Assembly: GCF_014199205.1 (NCBI RefSeq)
Contig: NZ_JACIJD010000010.1
Location: 1-64,000, forward strand
Origin: Muricoccus pecuniae
Lineage (GTDB): Bacteria; Pseudomonadota; Alphaproteobacteria; Acetobacterales; Acetobacteraceae
Length of the DNA: 64,000 nt
Direction: 5' to 3'
In this document: positions 53,204 to 61,461 of the stretch, piece by piece
How the letters are laid out: each line of letters begins with the position of its first letter
Numbering within the stretch: the stretch's first letter is position 1
Translations under genes and position numbers: made by a program
The notes under the pieces: model-generated
Seen by the model: the letters and a program-made list of their open reading frames with translations, nothing else
Databases searched by the model: none
Told to the model about the DNA's origin: nothing

Positions 53204-54193
53204 CCATCAAAGGACAGTTGTGGGACCGGTACGGGCAGGTTCCGCAACCGCCGCAGAACTCCGTGGCGGACTTGGGCGGCACCGCCTCCGGATCCTCCAG
53301 CACGTCGGCGGGATCGTCCGCGTTCAGGGCGTTCCCCACGCTGCGGGCCAGGGCGTCCTCGAGTCGCGCCGAATGCTCCGGATTTCCCGAGATGCGCGCC
53401 AGCACGCGGAGCGGCGCCGCGATCTCCTCCGCCCGCTCCGACGCGGACGGGCAGACCTCGGCGTAGACCTGGGCGATGAGGCCGACGTTGTCGAAGGTCC
53501 AGCAGTGGAGCTCGTCCCTGAGGCGGACCATCTCCTGAGACGTCGGCGGCTCCAGGCCGCGGCGCCCCGACGCCTGCGCCTCCGGCATCTTGCGCGTCTG
53601 CACGCGGATCATCCGGCTGCCGAGGATGCTGTCCACGCCCGTGGTGTTGTTGATGACCTCGATGCCGAAGCCGTTGAGGCGCTCGACCTTGAAGTTGCGG
53701 CTGGCGTCGACCCAGACCTTGGTGGCCGTGTCCCGGTTGTAGGAGACCTTGAGCCACTGCACGAGGTCGCCGAAGGCGGCGCCGTCCTTGCCCGGCCGGG
53801 CGCCGATGGCCTCGAGGTCGTCCAGCACGGCCAGCCCCTTGGTCTCGTGGATGAGGCGCGCCGCCGCGGCGGCGTTGACCTGCCCGACGATGGTGCCGTT
53901 CGCGGCGAGCATGCCCATGAGGACGCCCGCCGTGGACTTGCCGGAGCCAGCGGGGCCGCAGATCAGGATGAGGGGAACAGTCTGGAAAAGTCGCCCCCGG
54001 CGGCCGCAGGCGACGCACCGGCTTCCCGGCCGATCGGGTGGATCAGCCCGGCCACCTGGTCGCCCCGCGCGTCGGCGGGCGTCGCGACGACGATGAGGTT
54101 CCAGCGGTCCCAGAAAAGGCCTCGGCCCATTCCGCCGGGGTTCCACTCCCGAATCGTGGCGTCGGGGCGGCATGACGGATAGGGAGAGCACAT
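53154..54193 (-). pseudogene. P-loop ATPase with a Cys-rich C-terminus, frameshifted near its Walker A motif
   Basis: From 54193 one frame gives M-C-S-P-Y-P-S-C-R-P-D, G-R-G-L-F-W-D-R-W-N-L-I-V-V-A-T-P and A-G-L-I-H-P-I-G-R-E-A-G, stopping near 53963. The adjacent frame (-1) takes over around 53970-54000 with L-I-L-I-C-G-P-A-G-S-G-K-S-T (Walker A), L-A-V-L-D-D-L-E (Walker B), I-E-V-I-N-N-T-T-G-V-D (sensor-like Asn) and a final cluster C-G-G-C-G-T-C-P-Y, N-C-P-L. The ATPase part resembles viral or plasmid SF3-like proteins, but I cannot name it. A homopolymer C4/T4 lies at the junction, so sequence error or slippage is possible. Confidence 0.5.
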
Positions 54194-54785
54194 GCCGAAG
54201 CGAACAGCCGGAAACTCCCTGACAACAGCCGAGGTCGCGCTCGTGAAGGCGCTGGTGCGAGAGGGAGGCCGCTCGAACCAGGAGATCCTCGCCTTCTTCT
54301 CCCGGCCAGGCCGCAGCATCAACCAGGCGCGGGTCGTTGAGATCACCAAGGGGAGCCGGTACGGATCAGTCCCCGCTGCGTCGTCGGGGGAACTGCGGGC
54401 CTTCCTCTCCCGATGGCCGGAGCACGACCTCGTAACGGGCCTGCACCCCGTGGACGACGAGCTCATCGTGAAGGCGCGGGAGGCCATGCTCAACGCGATC
54501 GGGGGTTACAACAACCCCCGGACGCTGTTCCGAACCGAGTGCTTCATCGTCCTCGCCGTGATCGCCTGGACCTACCTGCTCCACTGGCACTACCGCCGGA
54601 TCGGGGTGGATTATCGGTCCAGGAAGGACGACGGCACCCTCCTCACCACCGCCCATGGCGCCCAGAAGCACTGGGAGCTGGAGACCTGCCTGCGGGCGCC
54701 GGAGTGCCCCCTTGAGGAGGCCGTGAGGACGAACCTGCGCTTCCTCATCGCGATCCGGCACGAGGTCGAGCACCAGATGACCCGG
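54192..54785 (+). pseudogene. DUF3644 protein, N-terminal part
   Basis: The first 198 residues match DUF3644. An N-terminal helix-turn-helix-like segment (S-N-Q-E-I-L-A-F-F-S-R-P-G-R-S-I-N-Q-A-R) is followed by A-M-L-N-A-I-G-G-Y-N-N-P, F-R-T-E-C-F-I-V-L-A-V-I-A-W-T-Y-L-L-H and L-R-F-L-I-A-I-R-H-E-V-E-H-Q-M-T-R-R. After M-T-R-R the frame turns into Pro/Ser-rich nonsense and stops at 54920, while the family should continue for 100 or more residues. DUF3644 genes are often found in mobile or defence-type neighbourhoods, without a known activity. The start is divergent from the ATPase gene with almost no gap. Confidence 0.6.
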
Positions 54786-55438
54786 CGTTCGAAACCGCAA
54801 TCGCTGTCGCCGGAAAACGCGTCAACAACATCGTGGCGGCCCTCACGGCTTGGTTCGGCTGGCATGCGGTGGGCAGGTGGTTCGAGCGAACCAAGTCCGC
54901 GTCCCATGATGACGCAATGACTGCGATGTCCGAGGCAGTGCTGCACGTCAATTTCATCCGGGCCGTTGCGATCACCCCCCGGGTTCGAGACCTGATCATC
55001 TCCGTTGGTGGCCAGTTCGCCATTGTGGCGCCAACGAATGGCGGCGCCTTCCTCGGACACCTCCGGCTCGTAAGCATCGGGGGGCGTTTTCACCTCTGCG
55101 CGGATCTCACAACCTTCCTGCCCGACAGCCAGTTGTCCACCGGCGAACTCTCCGCCGCGCAGGATATCCGGGCTCTTGCCCTGGAACGCAGCACCCCGGC
55201 GGATCTCCTCGCGAAGCGCTTCATGCTGGCTGTGGAGGCGGCGAACTACGACACCGTCCGCGATCGTCGCCTGGACCGGTTGGATGCCGCGAAGTTGGAT
55301 GCCGATGCACCGGTGGAGGCCGCCCTGGACGGGATCTTGGCATCGGCGACAACGGTGATCGCTCTCTACGCGGCCGGTCAACTCGACCCCGACCAGGCGG
55401 CCAAGATGCTCGCAGAGCTACCGGGCCTTTCGGGATGA
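54786..55438 (+). pseudogene. 3' fragment of an unrelated gene fused to the DUF3644 remnant
   Basis: In the next frame coding resumes inside the DUF3644 gene: D-P-A-F-E-T-A-I-A-V-A-G-K-R-V-N-N, then W-F-G-W-H-A-V-G-R-W-F-E-R-T, V-G-G-Q-F-A-I-V-A-P-T-N-G-G-A-F and Q-L-D-P-D-Q-A-A-K-M-L-A-E-L to TGA at 55438. No start codon or ribosome-binding site precedes it except an internal GTG at 54833. It is a sensible protein tail of about 217 residues of unknown family. It was probably joined here by a deletion with its junction near 54780. Confidence 0.5.
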
Positions 55439-55531
55439 GCCCTCGTCACCCGGGCGGTCCGCCATGACCGCTGCGGGCACGCCCGCGTTCTCGGTACGCC
55501 AACACGTCCACCGCTTGGTGCGACGTGCGCG

Positions 55532-56419
55532 TCAATCTCCGCCTTGAGGGCTGGTCGAGGTCATCTCCGCCACGGCCCAGAAGACCAGCACCATCACGAC
55601 AATCTCCCACCGAATGGATGCGGCCAGACGCGCCCCCGATCCAGGCGCGTTCGCGGCGAGCGCTGGGGTAAGCCGGAACCGGTGCCAGGCTGCGAAGCCG
55701 AGCAAGGCGCCCACGAGCGACACCTTCGCCAGCAAGGCCCATCCGTAGGCCGTGCCCACGAGCACCTCTAGACGCCCGACAAGGAGCCACGCGAGCAGCG
55801 CCCCCGCCACAACGAGGCCACCCACGGCCCAGGCGGCGACCCTCGCCCATGCCTCTACAAGACGGGCGGCCTCCGGGCCGCCGCGCTTCGAGGCCAAGGC
55901 GAGCGGCCACAGGCTTCCCGCCCAGAACGAAACCCCGCCGAGGTGCAGCACCAGAGCGGCCGCGAGTAGGAGCCGGGGCTGGTGCTGGGTGGTGTGGCCG
56001 ACGGCGGTGAAGCTCGCAGCGACCGTTAGAACGCCAGCCACGCCGACAACGGCGGCTGCTCGCCCGAACCATGCGGCACAGGCCATGGCAGCCAGACCCG
56101 CCCAGGTGATCAGGACGGAGACGCCGGGGCGGGACATCAGCATCATGTCCCAGACTTCGGTGTCGAACGGGTCCCCGCCCGATGCCAGGGCAACCTGGGC
56201 GGCCAGCCAAGCGAGGCTGAACGCCAGCCCAGCGAGCGCCATTGCGACAGTCATGCGGCGGCAGGCGGCGACGTCCTGTCGGATCTGCCGCCGCCCGAAC
56301 CCAATGGCGAACAGGACCAGCCCGGCCGTCCCGAGGCATGCCACGTAGTAGGCGACGCGCAGGCCCGAGGAGGCGAACCGGAGCCACTCCGGCTCCGGAC
56401 GCAGCAGTTCCAGGATCAC
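55532..56419 (-). CDS. copD: CopD copper-resistance inner-membrane protein
   Basis: 295 residues with eight hydrophobic helices. CopD-family features are G-L-R-V-A-Y-Y-V-A-C-L-G, W-A-G-L-A-A-M-A, conserved His in A-V-G-H-T-T-Q-H and L-H-L-G-G-V-S-F-W-A-G-S-L-W, and A-K-V-S-L-V-G-A-L-L-G-F-A-A-W-H-R. It passes copper, delivered by CopC, across the inner membrane. The GTG at 56419 overlaps the copC stop (GTGA), coupling the two. Confidence 0.88.
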   Translation of the reverse strand: MILELLRPEPEWLRFASSGLRVAYYVACLGTAGLVLFAIGFGRRQIRQDVAACRRMTVAMALAGLAFSLAWLAAQVALASGGDPFDTEVWDMMLMSRPGVSVLITWAGLAAMACAAWFGRAAAVVGVAGVLTVAASFTAVGHTTQHQPRLLLAAALVLHLGGVSFWAGSLWPLALASKRGGPEAARLVEAWARVAAWAVGGLVVAGALLAWLLVGRLEVLVGTAYGWALLAKVSLVGALLGFAAWHRFRLTPALAANAPGSGARLAASIRWEIVVMVLVFWAVAEMTSTSPQGGD

Positions 56420-56793
56420 CGGGCGGCGTTCACGGCGAAGCGCACCGCCCCACTCATGACGTGCCCGTCGTCGCCCATGGCCCGCCACTCGAGACGGTAG
56501 GCGCCCGGCGGCAGCGGCGCCGCCACGGTGGCCGTCGCCTTGCTGGACGGTGCCCTCCCACCCTCGCGGCGCAGCTGGTGCTCGCGACCGCCCTCGTCGA
56601 GCAGGCGAAGCGCGGTGACACGGCAGTCCTCGGTGAAGGTCAGGTTCAGGGCGCGCGGCGACGTGGCCAGGGCCGCGCCGTCCGCAGGATCCGAGGAGTG
56701 CAGCATTGCGTGGGCGGACGCGACGCTCGGCACCAGAGTGGCCAGGGCGGCGGCAAAGAGGCCGTGCCTGACGAAGGCGTATCGTGAGAACAT
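56416..56793 (-). CDS. copC: CopC periplasmic copper chaperone
   Basis: 125 residues. Signal peptide of about 27 residues ends at S-V-A-S-A, leaving the mature N-terminus H-A-M-L-H-S-S-D-P-A-D-G, whose first His and amino group bind Cu(II). L-T-F-T-E-D-C-R-V, and D-D-G-H-V-M-S-G-A-V-R-F with the second copper His, complete the family pattern. AGGAG at good spacing sets the ATG at 56793. It is paired with copD as in known CopCD systems. Confidence 0.92.
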   Translation of the reverse strand: MFSRYAFVRHGLFAAALATLVPSVASAHAMLHSSDPADGAALATSPRALNLTFTEDCRVTALRLLDEGGREHQLRREGGRAPSSKATATVAAPLPPGAYRLEWRAMGDDGHVMSGAVRFAVNAAR

Positions 56794-56937
56794 GACATCT
56801 CCTGTGCGCGGTCCTTCCGCGGAACGGGTTGGGGCGAGCCCGCGCGCCATGGTTTAGACGGGCGGCCCGCGCTCCGCAGTCGCGAACGCGCACCAATTTG
56901 TTGCTGCCGCCCACCCGCTCCGCGTGGAAGCCTGGCC

Positions 56938-57144
56938 TCAGGCGGCGGAGTGTTCCGCCTTCCACCCAGCTGCTTGCAGGGCCCGCGTCAGGGCGGCGCC
57001 CTCGACGTGACCACCGATCACCGTCACCGCCTTCCTGTCGAGATCCACTTCGACCTGCGCCGAAGGGTCCACCGCTCTCACGGTTGCGGTCACCCCCTTG
57101 GCGCAGCCGCCACAGTTCATGTTCTCGATCACGAAGCGGACCAT
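56938..57144 (-). CDS. copZ: CopZ-type heavy-metal-associated (HMA) protein
   Basis: 68 residues, ferredoxin-like HMA domain. I-E-N-M-N-C11-G-G-C14-A-K-G-V is the metal-binding loop (M-x-C-x-x-C), followed by V-D-L-D-R-K-A-V-T-V and A-L-Q-A-A-G-W-K-A. AAGGAGG just before the ATG fixes the start. It would carry Cu(I) in the cytoplasm to an ATPase or regulator. It lies 144 bases upstream of copC on the same strand, so it may belong to the same operon. Confidence 0.88.
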   Translation of the reverse strand: MVRFVIENMNCGGCAKGVTATVRAVDPSAQVEVDLDRKAVTVIGGHVEGAALTRALQAAGWKAEHSAA

Positions 57145-57410
57145 CTCGCCTTCCTCCTTGCTGGCGCGCTGAGAGGTGGGGTTTCCCACGCTGGCAAGGT
57201 CAAGGGGCGACGCGGAGTCCGCCGTTCCAGAACGGAGAGCAGGAGGCTGGTAATCTCCGCGACGGCGCGGGCTGTGGAGGGCTGGCGCACCAGATGTCTG
57301 CTCAGCGCCCGTTTCCGCCATTCTGGCACCGCCTAGAGCTCCCCATAAGTGGACGTAGCACCACCCAAACAGATGGCTGGTTCTCGCCGAGCCAGCGCTC
57401 GACTGTGTCC

Positions 57411-57788
57411 TTAGAGGCGGGGCTGCTTCCCCGGACGCGCCAGTTCACGGAGGGCCTGCACGAGCTGCTCCGGGTCGAACGGCTTGCTGATAGAACGCTT
57501 CCATCTCGCCGCTTCCCGCCTGTACCAGTGCTCGTCGCCACCGTCGATTAGGACGAGCGGCAGGTTGGCGGCGGACTGCAGCGCCTGCCCCGCGGCATCC
57601 CCGCTATTTGCGCTGACGCTCAGATCCCTGTCGGAGACGATCGCCGTGCAGGCGGGGGCCGAGTTGGCGAGGCTGACGGCGCTGCGGGGACAGTCAGCCT
57701 TCAGCACTTCGATGCCCGCCGCACCGAGGACGGTGACCAGGCGATCTGTGGCGGGTAGGTGGTCCTCGATCAGGACAACAACACTCAT
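57411..57788 (-). CDS. Single-domain response regulator (atypical receiver)
   Basis: 125 residues, starting MSVVVLIEDHLPATDRLV. Acidic pocket E8-D9, phosphoacceptor D53 in A-I-V-S-D-R-D-L and K102 in S-I-S-K-P-F are present. The conserved Thr/Ser after strand 4 appears replaced by Asp in L-V-L-I-D-G-G, which may change its switching. No output domain. No kinase adjacent; the large hybrid kinase at 49.6 kb is a conceivable partner, without direct evidence. Confidence 0.7.
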   Translation of the reverse strand: MSVVVLIEDHLPATDRLVTVLGAAGIEVLKADCPRSAVSLANSAPACTAIVSDRDLSVSANSGDAAGQALQSAANLPLVLIDGGDEHWYRREAARWKRSISKPFDPEQLVQALRELARPGKQPRL

Positions 57789-58074
57789 GCTCAACTTCTG
57801 CCGGGCTTTCGGAGACGGTGGGGAAGCCGCGACCAGGAGCGCCAAAAAAGAGCGGCCCGTTGGCCTACGGAACTGCGCTTCCTGGATCGGACATCAGAGG
57901 CCTCGGGGCCGCTTGGAACGGGCGCCGGTGCGCCATCGTAGGAAGGCAGGCGGGCCGAAAAGGGGAGCAGGATTGACGTCGCTGCGGAACATCTGCCGTG
58001 CGCGCTGGTGCCGCTGCAACGGCATGCCAGGCGGAACCTCGCCCCACTGGCCCAGGGCAATCATACCCGGGTCT

Positions 58075-58108
58075 CGGCCAGCCGGTGGACGAATCCACCG
58101 GCTGGCCG
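58075..58108 (-). terminator. Perfect 15-bp hairpin after phasin 2
   Basis: CGGCCAGCCGGTGGA at 58075-58089 pairs with TCCACCGGCTGGCCG at 58094-58108 around a CGAA tetraloop, 11 bases past the stop codon of the minus-strand phasin gene. The same arrangement, less perfect, follows phasin 1. No T run. Confidence 0.7.
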
Positions 58109-58119
58109 GGTCGCGGATG

Positions 58120-58527
58120 TCAGGCGGCGAGCTTGTGCGGTGCCATCATCGTAGAGGCGGCCGCGGCCTGCTCGACCATCGGCGCGGACGCCTGCTTGAA
58201 CAGCTGGGCGGTCACCTCCCCAATCTGGCTGGCCTGGCCGGTCACCCGCTCCTGGGCCGTCTTGAAGTAGGAGGTCTGGATCGCGGCGGCCTCCTGCGGG
58301 GACTTCGCGGAGGTCATTGCCTTGGCGCCAGCGACGAAGCCCTCGGCCATGCCCTGGTACATCGTGAGGTAGCGCTGGCTGATGTCCTGCAGGCCTGTGG
58401 TCCAGAGCTGGACCGAACGGGTGGCGGCCTCGAGGCTGGCACGGTTGAATGCGCTTGCGTCGGTAGCGGCCTTGGACAGACGGGCCATCATCTCATTCGC
58501 CTGGGGTACGCCGTTCTGCATGAACAT
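58120..58527 (-). CDS. phaP: Phasin family protein (copy 2)
   Basis: 135 residues, the same length as copy 1 at 3203 and closely similar throughout: M-F-M-Q-N-G-V-P-Q-A-N-E-M-M, V-Q-L-W-T-T-G-L-Q-D-I-S-Q-R-Y-L, A-M-T-S-A-K-S-P-Q-E-A-A-A-I-Q-T and S-Y-F-K. It would coat PHA granules. GAAGGAAA lies before the ATG. Upstream it shares two operator-like blocks with copy 1. It lies within the metal-resistance region on the right side of the window, opposite in strand to copy 1, and could have moved with the island or by duplication. Confidence 0.88.
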   Translation of the reverse strand: MFMQNGVPQANEMMARLSKAATDASAFNRASLEAATRSVQLWTTGLQDISQRYLTMYQGMAEGFVAGAKAMTSAKSPQEAAAIQTSYFKTAQERVTGQASQIGEVTAQLFKQASAPMVEQAAAASTMMAPHKLAA

Positions 58528-58574
58528 GGTTGTTTCCTTCGTCTGCCTGCGCCGCTGGGGAGCTGGTGCCCACC

Positions 58575-58645
58575 TTGCTGCGGCGCAACATAGAGACGTC
58601 TAGGCTCGCCGACCGAGCGTTCGCAAGACAATTGTGCAGTGCAGC
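58575..58645 (-). promoter_or_regulatory. Conserved phasin operator/promoter blocks (copy 2)
   Basis: On the minus strand, the block at 58645-58623 contains TGCACTGCACAATTGTCTTGC-like sequence in two pieces (CTGCACTGCACAATT then TCTTGC). The block at 58591-58575 reads ATGTTGCGCCGCAGCAA. Both match the copy 1 region at 20 of 23 and 16 of 17 positions, and the distance to the start codon is the same within a base or two. Confidence 0.6.
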
Positions 58646-58877
58646 ATGCGGCAGGCCTGCGAACGGCGGTACTGATCTGCAGTCCCTCGATGCTATGAAG
58701 CGGCCATTCCGCTCCCGGTCAGTAACGATAGTCTCTGCCTGGAAAGCGCCAGCAGGACGACTTGACGCCCGTAGCCGCAAGGAGCCACTGTTCTGGCAAG
58801 GGGAACCGCGATCGCCCCGTGAGGCTTCGGCTGAAGTATCGCGTCCGCAATCCCGCGCCGAAGGGAGAGGACGCCCC

Positions 58878-59714
58878 ATGCCTGCGCCCGACACCATCAC
58901 TGCCGTTCAGCTTTCTCGCCTCATCGGTCTGCCCGATGCACCGGTCCTCTTGGATGTCCGCACCAAGCAGGACTACTCGTCCGACCCGCGACTCATCCCG
59001 ACATCGGTCCTGCGCGACGCGGCCTCTGCGCCCGATTGGGCTGCCGAGTTCGTCGGCAACTCCGTCGTCGTCATCTGCGAGCGCGGCCTGAAACTCAGCC
59101 AGGGTGTCGCCGCCTGGCTGCGTCATGCCGGTGCCAAGGCTGAAGTACTGGAAGGTGGCTTCGAGGGCTGGGTAGCGGGCAATGGGATGCTGCTCCGGCC
59201 TGACCACATCCCGAGCCTTGACCCTCAGGGCCGCACGGTCTGGGTCACACGGTCCCGGCCAAAGATCGACCGCATTGCCTGCCCATGGCTCATCCGCCGC
59301 TTCGTCGATCCAAAGGCTGTGTTCCTGTTCGTCGCGCCCTCCGAGGTGCGGGCGGTCGCTGAACGCTTCACTGCGACCCCGTTCGACGTCGAGGACGTCT
59401 TCTGGAGCCACCGCGGAGAGGGCTGCACCTTTGACGCCATGGTCGAGGAGTTCGGCCTGAAGTCCGAGGCGCTCTCCCGCCTCGCCCTGATTGTTCGTGG
59501 TGCCGACACCGATCGGCCCGATCTCACGCCCCAGTCGGCAGGCCTGTTGGCCGCGTCGCTCGGCCTGTCGCGCATGTACCGGGATGACCTGGCCCAGCTG
59601 GACGCCGCAATGGGCCTGTATGATGCCTTCTTCCGCTGGAGCCGTGACGCGGTTGCGGAGACGCATGACTGGCCCGCGGCCACCATGAACACCCGTTCGG
59701 AGACGGTCGCATGA
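58878..59714 (+). CDS. Rhodanese-ChrB fusion protein (chromate-resistance associated)
   Basis: 278 residues. The first 110 are a rhodanese domain: V-L-L-D-V-R-T-K-Q-D-Y, then V-V-V-I-C-E-R-G-L-K-L-S-Q-G with the Cys-containing active-site loop and L-E-G-G-F-E-G-W. The second half is the ChrB C-terminal domain: W-V-T-R-S-R-P-K-I-D-R-I-A-C-P-W-L-I-R-R-F and F-W-S-H-R-G-E-G-C-T-F-D-A. Such proteins precede chrA and help chromate resistance, perhaps by sulfur transfer or regulation. Its stop overlaps the chrA start (ATGA). Confidence 0.85.
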   Translation: MPAPDTITAVQLSRLIGLPDAPVLLDVRTKQDYSSDPRLIPTSVLRDAASAPDWAAEFVGNSVVVICERGLKLSQGVAAWLRHAGAKAEVLEGGFEGWVAGNGMLLRPDHIPSLDPQGRTVWVTRSRPKIDRIACPWLIRRFVDPKAVFLFVAPSEVRAVAERFTATPFDVEDVFWSHRGEGCTFDAMVEEFGLKSEALSRLALIVRGADTDRPDLTPQSAGLLAASLGLSRMYRDDLAQLDAAMGLYDAFFRWSRDAVAETHDWPAATMNTRSETVA

Positions 59715-61090
59715 GCGAAGTCGCACTCGGGGTAACCACCACCCCGCCCGGCGTGTCTGCCGAGGACAAGCCGCGCCTGCCATCCTTCGCCGAGGCGTTG
59801 CGGGTCTGGCTGAGGATCGGCCTGCTCTCTTTCGGCGGCCCAGCCGGGCAGATAGCGCTCCTGCACCGCGAGGTGGTCGATGACCGTCGTTGGGTCTCCG
59901 ACGCCCGCTTCCTGCACGCGCTGAACTTCTGCACCCTGCTGCCCGGTCCTGAGGCACAGCAACTCGCCACGTACCTGGGCTGGCTGCTGCACGGCGTTCG
60001 CGGCGGCATTGCGGCCGGGGTCCTGTTCGTCCTGCCGGGCATGGCGGTGATGCTCGGCCTCTCCATCCTCTACGCCACGCTCGGCGAGGTGCCGGTCGTC
60101 GCCGCCCTGTTCTTCGGCCTGAAGTGCGCCGTGCTGGTGCTGGTCGTCGAGGCGCTGCTGCGCGTTGCTCGACGCGCGCTGAAGACCAGGGCCGCCTGGG
60201 CGCTGGCCGCGGCCGCCTTTGTCGCGCTCTACGCATTCGGGGTTCCTTTTCCCGCCGTGGTGCTGGCGGCCGCGCTGATCGGCTACTTCGCGCCGGGCGC
60301 CTTCAAGGGCGGCAGCCACGGCGAAGCAAAGGATGGCCCGCTCGCCGTGCTGGACGCAGTGCTCGCGGCGGATCCGGGCCGCCCGGCGCGGCTCGCGGAA
60401 AAGGCATGGCAGGCGGGCTGGGTCGGGGTCGCGCTCTGGCTGCTTCCCGTGGCGGCGCTCATGCTGTTCGAGCGTGGCGTCTTCGCCGACGTCGCCTGGT
60501 TTTTCTCGAAGATGGCGGTGGTCACGGTGGGCGGCGCCTACGCCGTGCTCGCCTACGTCGCGCAGGAGGCGGTGCAGGGATACGGCTGGCTGACACCCGA
60601 CCAGATGCTGGTCGGGCTCGGCCTTGCCGAAACGACGCCCGGCCCCCTCATTTTGGTGCTGCAATTCGTGGGCTTCCTGGCGGGCTACGGCCAGGGCGGG
60701 CTTGCCTGGGGCGTGCTGGCCTCGGTGCTGACGGTGTGGGTCACCTTCGCGCCATGCTTCGCCTTTATCTTTCTCGGCGCGCCCTACGTCGAGCGGCTGC
60801 ACTCTAACCGGGAGCTGACCAGCGCCTTGGCGGCGGTCACGGCGGCGGTGGTGGGCGTCATCGCCAATCTCGCCCTCTGGTTCGGTCTGCGGGTGCTCTT
60901 CGCCGAGGTGCGACGCGTGGAGGTCGGCCCGGCCGCCCTGGACGCGCCGGTTCTCGGCAGCCTGGATCCGCTCGCCCTTGCGCTCGCCGCACTCGCCGCG
61001 GTCTGCCTGTTCGGCCTCAAGCTCGGGCTGCTGCGGACGCTCGGTATTACCGCCGCGGTAGGGCTGGTGGCCAAGCTCGCCTTGGGCTGA
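59711..61090 (+). CDS. chrA: ChrA chromate transporter
   Basis: 459 residues, long-chain (two-domain) CHR family. The N-terminal half has L-L-S-F-G-G-P-A-G-Q-I-A-L-L-H and F-C-T-L-L-P-G-P-E-A-Q-Q-L-A. The homologous second half has V-T-V-G-G-A-Y-A-V-L, G-L-A-E-T-T-P-G-P-L-I-L-V-L-Q-F-V and F-A-P-C-F-A-F-I-F. It exports chromate from the cytoplasm. Translationally coupled to the rhodanese-ChrB gene. Confidence 0.93.
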   Translation: MSEVALGVTTTPPGVSAEDKPRLPSFAEALRVWLRIGLLSFGGPAGQIALLHREVVDDRRWVSDARFLHALNFCTLLPGPEAQQLATYLGWLLHGVRGGIAAGVLFVLPGMAVMLGLSILYATLGEVPVVAALFFGLKCAVLVLVVEALLRVARRALKTRAAWALAAAAFVALYAFGVPFPAVVLAAALIGYFAPGAFKGGSHGEAKDGPLAVLDAVLAADPGRPARLAEKAWQAGWVGVALWLLPVAALMLFERGVFADVAWFFSKMAVVTVGGAYAVLAYVAQEAVQGYGWLTPDQMLVGLGLAETTPGPLILVLQFVGFLAGYGQGGLAWGVLASVLTVWVTFAPCFAFIFLGAPYVERLHSNRELTSALAAVTAAVVGVIANLALWFGLRVLFAEVRRVEVGPAALDAPVLGSLDPLALALAALAAVCLFGLKLGLLRTLGITAAVGLVAKLALG

Positions 61091-61461
61091 GGGCAGGGGC
61101 CATGCGGCCCGATAGGCGAACAAAGGCAGGGAGCCCACTCATGTCGGCCATTCCTGACCGGTTCCGCTCCATCCGTTCCGAAAACCTCCGTCTGCGGAAT
61201 AGAAGTGAGGTCCAGGCAAGAGATGGGTTTCCGTTTCCGCAAACCTGTCCCGCTGCGGCGAGGGCCGTTGTTAGCCGAGAGCTGCCGAGCCTGGCCTTTC
61301 GCCCAATGGTCGCTTTTCCAGATGTCCGCTGGAAAGCGGCCAGTCCGCTTCCGGCCAAGTCTAGACATCCGGTCAACTTGCCTGATTGCTGGAAAAGGAT
61401 CGCGGCCCCAAGCAGGGGCAGGCTACATCAATCTGTCTACAGCGGTGCGGCCGCCTGCCTC
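61091..61461. other. Intergenic, no gene seen
   Basis: Between converging chrA and the sensor kinase. Open frames on both strands lack family resemblance; no clear terminator was found. Confidence 0.4.

Noticed and set aside
55446-56387. 313-codon open frame overlapping copD in another frame
   Set aside because: Arg/Gly/Pro-rich translation with no family; copD in the other frame has all expected motifs.
58530-58877. N-terminal extension of the rhodanese-ChrB gene
   Set aside because: This stretch holds the phasin 2 promoter on the other strand, and the ATG at 58878 gives the normal rhodanese start.
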